The notes beneath the pieces were generated by a model. The model did not search any database. It saw only the letters and a program-made list of their open reading frames with translations, and was not told the origin of the DNA. DNA of 64,000 nucleotides from Mucilaginibacter terrenus (GTDB lineage Bacteria > Bacteroidota > Bacteroidia > Sphingobacteriales > Sphingobacteriaceae), in contig NZ_QWDE01000001.1 in assembly GCF_003432065.1 (NCBI RefSeq), positions 2,294,001-2,358,000 on the forward strand, in the 5' to 3' direction. Below are positions 17,108-25,693 of this stretch, piece after piece (position 1 is the stretch's first letter; every line of letters begins with the position of its first letter). The translations under genes were made by a program, and so were the position numbers.

Positions 17108-18814
17108 TTACACACTTTGCAGTTTAGTTTTAGTGGCGGATGCTGTTTGCCTGTCTATGTACCCGCCGAGTGATTGGTACATCCTGTAACGCATTTGGTA
17201 AACAACGCTCATTTGTTCGTCTGGCTCATAGCTTACATCAAAACCACCGCCCATCGCCTGCATGGCAGCCTCAACATTGGGATATATGCCAGCTACTACC
17301 GCTGCGAACATTGCCGCACCTAAAGCGCAGGTATGCGTAAACTGATGGATGCGGATAGGCATGCCCAACACATCAGCCATCATTTGCATAATAAATGGAG
17401 ATTTTTTTGCAACTCCGCCGATTCCGATGATTCCTTTAACCGGTATACCTTCACTTACAAATCGTTCCACGATGCTTTTAGCGCCAAAACATGTTGCTTC
17501 TGCCAATGCACGAAATACCCGCGGAGCATCGCTTCCTAAATTCAGACCGCCAATGGCTCCCTTTAGGGCCTGGTTGGCATCAGGTGTGCGGCGACCGTTA
17601 AACCAGTCTATCGCCAGCTCGCTTTCTTGGTCAACTGGCAATAATGCAGCCTGCCGGCTCAGCTCAGGTATAAGTTGTTCTGCAAGCTCTTCTTTCAGGG
17701 CTTCAGCAGTTACAGCGTCGATTACTTTCGATCCCGAAAGCAGGTTGTTTATAGGCCATGACAGGAGATTTTTAAACCATGCATACGTGTCGCCGAAGGC
17801 AGACTGCCCTGCCTCTAACCCTGCCATTCCGGGGATCACAGAACCATTTACCTGCCCACAGATGCCGTTTACCAGTTTTCCATTCATGTCGTTCATGGGT
17901 GCTACCAATATGTCACAGGTAGACGTGCCCATTACCTTACTTAAGTAGTACGGCTCTATTTGTCCGCCTACTGCGCCCATGTGGGCGTCAAATGCGCCGG
18001 TGCCCACCACTACATCAGTAGATAAACCCAGCCTTGCAGCCCACTCTCTGCTGAGTGTACCTGCGGGCTGGTCGGCAGTGTAGGTTTCGGTAAACAATTT
18101 ATCCTTAATGCCAGTTAGTAACGGGTCTAACGAGGTAAAAAAATCATCTGGGGGCAGGCCGCCAAATTCTTCAGCCCAAAGCGCCTTGTGGCCTGCAGAA
18201 CAGCGTCCGCGTTTAATCTGAGCAGCATTACTCCCGCCAGTAAGTAAAAACGGTATCCAGTCGCAGTGCTCCACCCAGGATTGCATTGCCTGACGGACGT
18301 CAGCATCTACCCTTAACACATGCAGCAGCTTTGCCCAAAACCATTCCGAAGAATAAATGCCCCCAACATACTGAAGATAATTTGTGTCAAATTTTAAAGC
18401 GTGATCATTTATCTGTTCGGCTTCCTTTATACCCGTATGATCTTTCCAAAGCACAAACATCGCGTTAGGATTTGTTTCGAAATCGGGTAGCAACGCAAGT
18501 GGAGTTCCAGTTGCGTCTATTGCTATAGGGGTAGACCCGGTGGTATCAACTGAGATGCCTTTAACAGCACTTGCAGCCTGTTGCCCGCCAGCCTTCTTTA
18601 TACAATCCTTTATAGTGGCTTCCAGCCCCTCTATATAATCCAGCGGATGCTGCCTAAACTGATTTTCGGAAGGTTTGCAGTACAAGCCTTCGCGCCAGCG
18701 GGGATAATAGAACACTGATGACGCTATTTCACGGCCATTCGCGGCATCAACTATCACCGAGCGGACAGAGTCCGTCCCGTAGTCAACCCCGATCACAAAT
18801 TGATCGTTATTCAT
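17108..18814 (-). CDS. araB: Ribulokinase
   Basis: 568 residues, FGGY carbohydrate kinase. Starts with the ATP-binding FVIGVDYGTDSVRSVIVD and has the AraB-type GAFDAHMGAVGGQI and the FGGY C-terminal segment GIIGIGGVAKKSPFIMQMMA. It phosphorylates L-ribulose at C5 using ATP. First gene of araB-araD-araA-symporter, so promoter control acts here. Its 125-base upstream region has a 13-bp palindrome overlapping a likely -7 box. No AraR or AraC-type regulator gene is seen within this window, so the regulator must be elsewhere. Confidence 0.97.
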   Translation of the reverse strand: MNNDQFVIGVDYGTDSVRSVIVDAANGREIASSVFYYPRWREGLYCKPSENQFRQHPLDYIEGLEATIKDCIKKAGGQQAASAVKGISVDTTGSTPIAIDATGTPLALLPDFETNPNAMFVLWKDHTGIKEAEQINDHALKFDTNYLQYVGGIYSSEWFWAKLLHVLRVDADVRQAMQSWVEHCDWIPFLLTGGSNAAQIKRGRCSAGHKALWAEEFGGLPPDDFFTSLDPLLTGIKDKLFTETYTADQPAGTLSREWAARLGLSTDVVVGTGAFDAHMGAVGGQIEPYYLSKVMGTSTCDILVAPMNDMNGKLVNGICGQVNGSVIPGMAGLEAGQSAFGDTYAWFKNLLSWPINNLLSGSKVIDAVTAEALKEELAEQLIPELSRQAALLPVDQESELAIDWFNGRRTPDANQALKGAIGGLNLGSDAPRVFRALAEATCFGAKSIVERFVSEGIPVKGIIGIGGVAKKSPFIMQMMADVLGMPIRIHQFTHTCALGAAMFAAVVAGIYPNVEAAMQAMGGGFDVSYEPDEQMSVVYQMRYRMYQSLGGYIDRQTASATKTKLQSV

Positions 18815-18862
18815 AATTGGTTTACAATAATTGTCTAATTAACATTTAATTTGCTAGAAATA

Positions 18863-18875
18863 GAAAATTATTTTC
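18863..18875 (-). promoter_or_regulatory. Candidate araB operator/promoter palindrome
   Basis: On the minus strand the site reads GAAAATAATTTTC, a perfect odd-centred 13-bp palindrome, 49 bases upstream of the araB ATG. It contains TAATTTTC, a 7-of-8 match to the Bacteroidota -7 box TAnnTTTG, so a protein bound here would block RNA polymerase. A good -33 box is not evident. Confidence 0.4.
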
Positions 18876-18939
18876 AGAAATCTGTTTAGCTGAGTGCTTT
18901 AGGTATTTGGATTGAATTATGATAAAAGGTAGTGTATAG

Positions 18940-19860
18940 CTATTTTAAACGATACACGCTTTTTACATCCTGAGCAATTTTTGAGCTTAGAAGTTCGGCG
19001 CCGCTACGGTTCAGGTGCAGGTCATCGTAAAAATACTTAGGGTTGGTAAAGCTTGTGAGATAATTAAATACAGGAACATTGTTTTTCCTGGCAATCTGGT
19101 AAATCAAAGCAATATTCCTGTTGGCTTTCACATCTATCGTTTGGTAAATAGGCGACATGGTAATTACCACTTTTATGCCTTTGGCTCTACAACTTTCAAT
19201 GAATTTTTTGTAGTACAAAGCGGCTGTAGTGTCCACCTCATCGTTTACGTTATAAGCGGGTTTGTTTCCGTGCCATTCTCCGGTTTTACCAATAAATCCA
19301 TTCTCGCTGTTATCCTTTTGGTACTTGGGTAAAAACTGTACCATTTCGTACAGGATAAGCGAATTATAGGGATAAATCTTAGATAACATTTTATAACGTT
19401 CAAACTTATCCCTTAGCAAACAAACTTCCCTTAATTCCGGATGCGAATCATAATACGGCAGCAACACATTGAGCCTGTCAAGGTTTTCGCGGTACTTGAA
19501 TATCTGGAATTCGTTCGGGCGCGTATCTAAAATAATCAGTTTAGGTGTGTACCGCTTAAGTACCGCCTGCAATAACCCGTAATGGTAATATATGTAACTA
19601 AGATCTCGCCCGCAGTTGTAAACAGACATTTTAAGGCTGTCACTAAGTATGCTGGGGTCGTAATGTTCTGCAGCTTTTGATGATCCGAACACAAGGACAT
19701 CAGCATTGGTTTTATTTATAATGTAGTTTGCCCTTGCGTCAAATCCGCTTTTTTGAGTGAAATAAAAATGCTCCAGCAGCGCACCTATACCCCTGTCAAG
19801 TACAAACATCAGTATCAACAGTATTATAAGTTTCTTAGCTATAAGTTTCTTATCAGCCAT
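18940..19860 (-). CDS. SGNH/DltD-like protein paired with MBOAT acyltransferase
   Basis: 306 residues. One N-terminal membrane anchor (about 10-27), then an SGNH-like domain: LVFGSSKAAEHYDPS holds the nucleophile Ser block, and the C-terminal YDDLHLNRSGAELLS holds the Asp-x-x-His pair. These three positions match the catalytic arrangement of AlgX/AlgJ/DltD-type proteins. Such proteins sit outside the inner membrane and transfer acyl groups, delivered by an MBOAT partner, onto an extracellular polymer. It begins two bases after the MBOAT stop, so the two are an operon. The acceptor polymer is unknown. Confidence 0.82.
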   Translation of the reverse strand: MADKKLIAKKLIILLILMFVLDRGIGALLEHFYFTQKSGFDARANYIINKTNADVLVFGSSKAAEHYDPSILSDSLKMSVYNCGRDLSYIYYHYGLLQAVLKRYTPKLIILDTRPNEFQIFKYRENLDRLNVLLPYYDSHPELREVCLLRDKFERYKMLSKIYPYNSLILYEMVQFLPKYQKDNSENGFIGKTGEWHGNKPAYNVNDEVDTTAALYYKKFIESCRAKGIKVVITMSPIYQTIDVKANRNIALIYQIARKNNVPVFNYLTSFTNPKYFYDDLHLNRSGAELLSSKIAQDVKSVYRLK

Positions 19861-19862
19861 AG

Positions 19863-21293
19863 TTAAAACTTGAAGTAGATAAACTGCCCGCCATCAAATA
19901 CACCAATTAGCAATATACTGAGCAACAAGAAACAATAAGAAGCCATGCGTACTATTGGCGATGTATGATATAGAAAATAGCTCTTGCCATGGTTCAAGTA
20001 AGTTGCAGCATCGTGCACAAGTAGTATGATTATAGCGATGAGGGAGTACACGATAACATTTAAGTTATTATCAAATAAAAAGAACTTACCAGTTGGGTGG
20101 GCGATGTGGCTAATTACGGTAAAAGCATCTTGTACATTGTTTGCGCGGAAAAATATCCAGGTAAAGCATAGAAAAATAAACATCAGCAACATACTCACAC
20201 CATTGTACAGCAGAGAGGGAGCCTTTTTTGACATCTTCTTTCTAAATTTCTTTGTCAGAAACTCATAGCTCATAGCCAGTCCATGGAGTACGCCCCATAT
20301 TATATAGGTCCATCCTGCCCCATGCCAAAGGCCGCTAATGCTAAAAGTAACCATTATACCAAACACTACAGCAAACTTGCCCCAGTCTCGTTTAGCAACT
20401 ATAATTGGAGTAAATAAGTAATCGTTAAACCAGGTATTAAGAGATATATGCCACCTGCGCCAGTACTCGGTTACACTGGTGGCGAAGAACGGCGTGTTAA
20501 AGTTGGTCATGAGTTTGAAACCCATTATACGGGCAGTACCCAGGGCAATATCTGAATACCCTGAGAAATCCGCGTAGATCTGAAACGCGAAAAACACTAC
20601 CACCGTAATGAGCATGGATGTACTGTAAGAACCCGGACTTTGGTACACTGCCGATACAAAAATGGATAACCTGTCTGCTACAACAAGCTTTTTAAAAAAG
20701 CCAAGCAGCATAAGCCGTAAGCCGATCGATATATTCTCGTAAGTAATAGGATGCTTTTCGTAAAACTGGTGCAGTAAATTTTGAGGCCTTTCTATAGGGC
20801 CCGCCACCAGTTGAGGATAAAACATAACATACAGGGCATAAATACCAAAGCGCCGTTCGGCAGCCTGGTTCCCGCGATACACCTCAATAGTGTAGCTCAT
20901 GGCCTGGAAGGTGTGAAAAGATAAGCCAACAGGCAATAGTATACTAAGGTAAGGTATATGGTTGTTAACACCTACTTGGTTTAACAACAGAGATATATTG
21001 TCATTAATAAAGTTGTAGTACTTAAAAAAAGCCAGTACGCCAATATTAGCCACTAACGACATGACCAGGTACAGCCTCCGTTGCTTACCACTGGATTGTT
21101 CTATCAGTATTCCTGCAAAATAATCTACAATAATGGTGAACAGAAGTATAAGGATGTACACAGGTATAAATACCATATAGAAGTAGCAGCTTGCTACCAG
21201 CAGTAGCAACCATCTGAACTTATGCGGCAGTATATAGTAGAGCGGGGTAACAACAAGAAAAAATACAACAAAGTGTAAGGAGTTGAATAGCAT
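19863..21293 (-). CDS. MBOAT-family membrane O-acyltransferase (AlgI/DltB-like)
   Basis: 476 residues and about 11 membrane helices. The MBOAT hallmarks are present: YWRRWHISLNTWFNDYLFTP (about 265-285) with the first conserved His, and GLWHGAGWTYIIWGVLHG with the catalytic His at about 325. A GPIERPQNLL segment lies at about 160-170, also typical for AlgI. The family moves acyl groups, usually acetyl, from a cytoplasmic donor across the membrane for polysaccharide O-acylation. The SGNH gene follows immediately, completing a two-component export acylation system. No polysaccharide biosynthesis genes are adjacent. Confidence 0.93.
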   Translation of the reverse strand: MLFNSLHFVVFFLVVTPLYYILPHKFRWLLLLVASCYFYMVFIPVYILILLFTIIVDYFAGILIEQSSGKQRRLYLVMSLVANIGVLAFFKYYNFINDNISLLLNQVGVNNHIPYLSILLPVGLSFHTFQAMSYTIEVYRGNQAAERRFGIYALYVMFYPQLVAGPIERPQNLLHQFYEKHPITYENISIGLRLMLLGFFKKLVVADRLSIFVSAVYQSPGSYSTSMLITVVVFFAFQIYADFSGYSDIALGTARIMGFKLMTNFNTPFFATSVTEYWRRWHISLNTWFNDYLFTPIIVAKRDWGKFAVVFGIMVTFSISGLWHGAGWTYIIWGVLHGLAMSYEFLTKKFRKKMSKKAPSLLYNGVSMLLMFIFLCFTWIFFRANNVQDAFTVISHIAHPTGKFFLFDNNLNVIVYSLIAIIILLVHDAATYLNHGKSYFLYHTSPIVRMASYCFLLLSILLIGVFDGGQFIYFKF

Positions 21294-21504
21294 AGCCGCG
21301 CAATAGTTAACAGAGGGCGAACGAAGATAAAAAATAAAAGCTTTTAAGACAATGAGCGTTACAGGTGCTTAAAACTTAAACCAAAGTAACAGAAAGGTTG
21401 TTGTCAGTTAAAGTAATTGCGGGCTGATGGCGGTACACCCGTTAAGTAGTTATATTAGCACACGTCAATTATTAACTGGCTTCCCATAATAACCCTCTAC
21501 TGCT

Positions 21505-23316
21505 ATGTTCACTTCTTTATCTGCCGACTTTACATCACCACAGCAGGAGGAAACGCCCTTTGACAAGGCTCCGGAGTGGAGTAAAAGCGCGATTTGGTAC
21601 CAAATTTTTCCCGAACGCTTTCGTAAGGGCATGGAAAGCAACAACCCGAAGCCAGAGAACATCAATATACCACCTGTAGGACAAATTGCTCCTGAAGGAT
21701 GGCAGGTGAGCTCATGGGGAAGAGACTGGTACAGCCAGGACGCATGGGAAGAAGGTCGTGAGTTTATCGACAATACCTACTATAGAAGATATGGCGGAGA
21801 CCTGCAGGGCATACTCGATAAGTTAGATTATTTGCAAGATCTGGGCGTTACAGCGTTGTATATAAACCCATTGAACGATGCGCCATCGTCACACAAATAT
21901 GATGCACGTAATTATCACCACATTGATGTTAATTTTGGGCCTGATCCCGAAGGTGATTTGGGTATTATAGCATCAGAAGATCCGGCTGATCCGGCTACCT
22001 GGCAGTGGACCGCGGCAGACAGGCTTTTTCTTGAACTAATTAAAGAAGTACATGCGCGCAACATGCGCATTATAATGGATTACAGCTGGAATCATACAGG
22101 AGTTATGTTTTGGGCATGGCAGGATGTATTGAAGAACCAATCACAATCGCGCTATAAAGATTGGTATGAGATAAGATCATTTGATGACCCGAATACACCT
22201 CACAATGAATTTGCTTACACGGGTTGGGTGGGCGTACCCAGCCTCCCCGAAATAAGGAAGGTGGACGTAACAACCCACCGCATTAATGGCCAGCCTTACG
22301 AAGGAAATATTAATGAAGGCGCAAAACAGCACATCTTCGCGGTAACCCGGCGCTGGTTGGCGCCTAACGGAAACACTGACGAGGGAATAGATGGATTTCG
22401 TTTGGATGTGGCAGATCAGATTGGATTGGGGTTTTGGCGCGATTTCCGTCGGGAAGTTAGAAGCATAAAAATAGATGCTTACCTGGTGGGGGAAGTTTGG
22501 TGGGACGAGTGGCCCGATAAGCTGATGGATCCTACACCGTATACCCAGGGTGATGTTTTTGATGCGGTAATGTTTTATCAGGCATACAGGCCGGCAAGGT
22601 ATTTTTTCGCGCATACCGATTATCCGTTGGATGCACAGCAATTTAAAGATTCTTTGGAGTATGAGTGGAATAGGGTACCCGAAGATAAGCGATATGCGAT
22701 GATGAACGTTTCGTCTACCCATGACACACCCAGGTTGCTAACCGACTTTTATAATACTAATAAATACAAGTTTCATGCAAACCCCCGAGAAGAACCTAAC
22801 TATCGCACCGGCAGGCCGGATGAAGAAACGTATAAACGATTAAGATTATACCTGGTACACCTGTTTACAACCATTGGAGCGCCACATATATGGAATGGCG
22901 AAGAAATAGGTATGTGGGGGGCTGATGACCCTGATGAACGCAAACCGTTGTGGTGGCCAGATCATCAGTTTGAGCCGGAAACCCGCACGAATATACAACC
23001 CGGCGACAAACTGTATGACGATGTGGGCTTTAATGCCGAACACTTTGAATGGTATAAAAAACTAATTGCTATTCGCAAGAACAATCCGGTACTTAATAAT
23101 GGTGCTATAGAGTTCTTGACTACAGCAGGCGGCATACTTATATACCGTAGATATGACAATCAAGATGAGATATTGGTTTATCTCAATACCGAAGATCATG
23201 AGTACACTTTCAACTTACCAGATGGCCAGTATTTAGACCTGTTGACAGATCAGAGAATCAATGGCCCATTCACATTAAGTACACTTAATGGAGCGATACT
23301 GAAGAGACTTGTTTAG
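21505..23316 (+). CDS. GH13 alpha-amylase-family glycosidase
   Basis: 603 residues without signal peptide, so cytoplasmic. GH13 regions: DYSWNHTG (region I), GFRLDVAD with the nucleophile Asp at about 300 (region II), GEVWWDEW with the acid/base Glu at about 329 (region III) and SSTHDTPR with the third Asp at about 407 (region IV). The N-terminal YQIFPERFRKG and the GGDLQGILDKLDYLQDLGV region resemble cyclomaltodextrinase/neopullulanase-type enzymes that act on imported maltooligosaccharides. A C-terminal beta domain ends the protein. It is monocistronic, followed by a hairpin terminator. Precise substrate cannot be set from sequence. Confidence 0.93.
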   Translation: MFTSLSADFTSPQQEETPFDKAPEWSKSAIWYQIFPERFRKGMESNNPKPENINIPPVGQIAPEGWQVSSWGRDWYSQDAWEEGREFIDNTYYRRYGGDLQGILDKLDYLQDLGVTALYINPLNDAPSSHKYDARNYHHIDVNFGPDPEGDLGIIASEDPADPATWQWTAADRLFLELIKEVHARNMRIIMDYSWNHTGVMFWAWQDVLKNQSQSRYKDWYEIRSFDDPNTPHNEFAYTGWVGVPSLPEIRKVDVTTHRINGQPYEGNINEGAKQHIFAVTRRWLAPNGNTDEGIDGFRLDVADQIGLGFWRDFRREVRSIKIDAYLVGEVWWDEWPDKLMDPTPYTQGDVFDAVMFYQAYRPARYFFAHTDYPLDAQQFKDSLEYEWNRVPEDKRYAMMNVSSTHDTPRLLTDFYNTNKYKFHANPREEPNYRTGRPDEETYKRLRLYLVHLFTTIGAPHIWNGEEIGMWGADDPDERKPLWWPDHQFEPETRTNIQPGDKLYDDVGFNAEHFEWYKKLIAIRKNNPVLNNGAIEFLTTAGGILIYRRYDNQDEILVYLNTEDHEYTFNLPDGQYLDLLTDQRINGPFTLSTLNGAILKRLV

Positions 23317-23639
23317 ATTGATGCACACAAAAGGTATAGAAACAGTAAAGCCCCCTGATGGGCAGGGGGCCTTTACTAACCAATTATAAACCTAAATTAT
23401 GAGAAGACTTTTTTATGTATCAATTGCTCCTTGCAATCAATGGTGTAAAAGTAACACTAAGTTTTTAAACGTGCAAGAACTTTTTTGTAATTTTTTTGTC
23501 AGCTTGATATAAATAAACTTTCAGCATTACTTTAATAATAACGATAACGCAAAAAGCTTACCAATATTTTAATATTTGTTGACGTGACAGTTACTTTTAC
23601 CAAAAAAATCTTATCCACTTTTGTGAATAAACATCTCCA
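23317..23639. other. Intergenic region between GH13 and MFS genes
   Basis: 323 bases. The first 60 hold the GH13 terminator hairpin. The rest is strongly A/T-rich with runs of T and precedes the MFS transporter ATG, so it must hold that gene's promoter, but I cannot point to a convincing -33/-7 pair. A short open frame starting near 23399 does not look coding. Confidence 0.5.
23344..23377 (+). terminator. Terminator after GH13 gene
   Basis: Stem AGTAAAGCCCCCT (23344-23356) pairing with AGGGGGCCTTTACT (23364-23377), one bulged C, 7-base loop; the T-run is weak. Confidence 0.7.
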
Positions 23640-24827
23640 ATGAACGTTGCAACACACAAACCAGAGTTAACAGCCACTACTTTATGGATAATGACGCTAA
23701 CAACCGGCTTTGTTGTTGCCAATCTCTATTACAATCAGCCACTACTTGATGATATGGCACGAACCTTTAAGGTAAGTAGCGGAGAAGTAGGACAAGTATC
23801 AATGCTTACGCAGGTTGGTTATGCGCTTGGGATGTTCTTTGTAGTCCCCCTTGCAGATATGGTAAAGCGCAAGCGTTTAATGATAATAGATTTTGCTTTT
23901 GTTGTAGCTGCGTTGCTGCTTACAGCTACGGCCAGCAGCATACATGTATTAATTGGCTCCGCCTTTCTTATTGGGTGTACCTCTATAATCCCTCAACTAT
24001 TGGTACCAATGGCAGCGCACCTTGCCAAACCCGAAGAACGAGGTAAGAAAATTGGTTTCATAATGAGTGGCCTATTGATTGGCATACTTCTATCCCGAAC
24101 AGTAAGCGGTTTCGTAGGTGCACATTTGGGCTGGCGGGCCATGTTTTATATTGCTGCCGGTATAATGTTATTAATGTGGGTGCTGATCTATTTTTTGCTA
24201 CCAGAGGTAGAACCTGATTATAAAGGAAACTACGGCACGTTGATGCGCTCACTTGCCGATTTAATAAGGAACGAACCCAAACTCCGGCTGGCATCTTTGC
24301 GTGGCGCTCTGTGCTTCGCCTGTTTTAGTGCATTCTGGACTACTCTTGTTTTCATGCTTAAAGAAAACTTTAACCAGGGTAGTGATGTAGCTGGTGCCTT
24401 TGGTCTTGCAGGTGCAGCAGGTGCTATAGCAGCAGGTGCCATGGGAAGGCTTAGCGACAAGGTAGACCCTTATAAGATATCTACTGCGACATTATTGTTG
24501 GTGATCATCTCATTTGTGATCTTTTGGCTTTCAGCTTACAACATGATTGGCTTAATAATAGGTGTTATAATTATGGACGCAGGAGTACAAGCCACGCACA
24601 TATCCAACCAAGCTATAATCTTCTCTTTAAACCCTTCTGCCCGTAATCGCATCAATACGGTTTACATGGTGTCTTATTTTGTGGGCGGCGCTCTGGGAAC
24701 ATTTCTGGCTACACGTGTGTGGGGCTCGTATCATTGGGCAGGCATTTGCACCATAGGAATTGTGTTATCCTCATTTGCTACAATTATTCATTTGATGACG
24801 CGCAAAACCATGCAACGCACTGTTTGA
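23640..24827 (+). CDS. MFS transporter (AraJ/YnfM-like drug/sugar exporter group)
   Basis: 395 residues with 12 predicted membrane helices. N-terminal VANLYYNQPLLDDMARTF and the loop 2-3 motif PLADMVKRKRLMI (MFS motif A variant) place it in the branch that includes AraJ and YnfM-type exporters. A second loop, MGRLSDKVDPYKI (about 268-280), is the pseudo-repeat in the C-terminal half. Probably a proton-driven exporter of small molecules; the substrate is not deducible. It stands alone, with 323 bases of non-coding DNA before it and 229 after it. Confidence 0.9.
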   Translation: MNVATHKPELTATTLWIMTLTTGFVVANLYYNQPLLDDMARTFKVSSGEVGQVSMLTQVGYALGMFFVVPLADMVKRKRLMIIDFAFVVAALLLTATASSIHVLIGSAFLIGCTSIIPQLLVPMAAHLAKPEERGKKIGFIMSGLLIGILLSRTVSGFVGAHLGWRAMFYIAAGIMLLMWVLIYFLLPEVEPDYKGNYGTLMRSLADLIRNEPKLRLASLRGALCFACFSAFWTTLVFMLKENFNQGSDVAGAFGLAGAAGAIAAGAMGRLSDKVDPYKISTATLLLVIISFVIFWLSAYNMIGLIIGVIIMDAGVQATHISNQAIIFSLNPSARNRINTVYMVSYFVGGALGTFLATRVWGSYHWAGICTIGIVLSSFATIIHLMTRKTMQRTV

Positions 24828-25056
24828 AAACGAACACCGTACACCATTATCAAACACGTAGGCTTATATTAGCCTTTTGATAAGCCTTTCTGCGTAGCTC
24901 GCCAATTATTTTGAAAAATTTATAAAATAATAACTGTCTAAATTTCAGATATTTAAAAGTTAATTTCTTGATGATAGATGACTATTATAGTGGATTTCCA
25001 CATCATTTGTAAATTTTTGGCATGCAATTGGAAAGGTACTTATCAAACGCACTAAT

Positions 25057-25248
25057 ATGGTTATCGACGAGACAACTGAAACAGCGGGAGAAGAGAAACA
25101 ATGGGACAACCCAACGGCTCCTGAAAAGACCTCTGACAGCCGGGACCAGGAACAACTGGAAAGGCAATTTAAAGAGGCAAAACGCAGGCATGACAACCTG
25201 GAAGAAAATCAGGAAGAAACAAACAATAACGAAGACACTAAAAACTAA
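25057..25248 (+). CDS. Small highly charged hypothetical protein
   Basis: 63 residues, very hydrophilic: Glu, Asp, Lys, Arg, Gln and Asn make up most of the chain, with a central likely helix QLERQFKEAKRRHDNLEEN. No signal, membrane segment or recognisable domain; probably disordered or helical. It is the first of three short genes in the same direction (25057-25621). The next start is only 18 bases beyond its stop, which supports translation as part of a small operon. Coding status is likely but not certain at this length. Confidence 0.55.
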   Translation: MVIDETTETAGEEKQWDNPTAPEKTSDSRDQEQLERQFKEAKRRHDNLEENQEETNNNEDTKN

Positions 25249-25266
25249 ACATTTAAAATATTGATC

Positions 25267-25416
25267 ATGAAAACTACTAAACAAACTCCAGCAACCAAAT
25301 TGGTAAATCGTTTCGACAAAGAATTAATGACCCTGTTAATGAGCGATCTGAAAGCTGTTAAAGCGATAAAGCAAAAAATGCTAAATATCAATGGTCAGCA
25401 TTTAAACGCTGCATAG
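25267..25416 (+). CDS. Small protein, tandem paralogue 1
   Basis: 49 residues, starting MKTTKQTPATKLVNRFDKEL. No known family. Its core (residues 11-30) aligns with residues 11-30 of the next small gene at 14 of 20 positions, with the shared pattern K-L-V-x-R-x-D-x-E-L-x-x-L-L-M-x-D-L-K-A. Conservation at the protein level between two adjacent copies, with synonymous and non-synonymous drift in the DNA, indicates a real coding sequence and an old tandem duplication. The chain is basic and probably helical, without membrane segment. Confidence 0.7.
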   Translation: MKTTKQTPATKLVNRFDKELMTLLMSDLKAVKAIKQKMLNINGQHLNAA

Positions 25417-25459
25417 TAAAAAACATCACTGTAAAGCTCACAACACTAACTATTTACCT

Positions 25460-25621
25460 ATGAAACGCTATAACAAACCAGCCACCAGCAAATTAGTTGC
25501 CCGTTACGATAACGAATTAAAGAACCTGTTAATGGAAGATTTAAAAGCTTTCAGGGAACGCAACCAATTCACTTCAAGCAACAAACAGGAGGCCATACAA
25601 CAACAGTTGTCGGCTGCCTGA
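25460..25621 (+). CDS. Small protein, tandem paralogue 2
   Basis: 53 residues, starting MKRYNKPATSKLVARYDNEL, then a helical stretch ending in a Gln-rich tail (EAIQQQLSAA). It is the second copy of the preceding 49-residue protein, separated by 43 bases, and keeps the PAT-KLV-R-D-EL-LLM-DLKA pattern with one inserted Ser. Function unknown. The terminator 40 bases downstream closes this group of short genes. A regulatory or stress-related peptide is possible, but nothing in the sequence shows that. Confidence 0.7.
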   Translation: MKRYNKPATSKLVARYDNELKNLLMEDLKAFRERNQFTSSNKQEAIQQQLSAA

Positions 25622-25660
25622 TCAACATATATCACATCTACTAAACATCCCTTTGAGACA

Positions 25661-25693
25661 AGTAAGGCCCTGCATATTATGCCGGGCCTTACT
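25661..25693. terminator. Bidirectional terminator between small genes and lpxB
   Basis: Stem AGTAAGGCCC (25661-25670) with GGGCCTTACT (25684-25693) and additional inner GC pairs, followed by GTTTT on the plus strand. It overlaps the last codons of lpxB. Confidence 0.8.
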
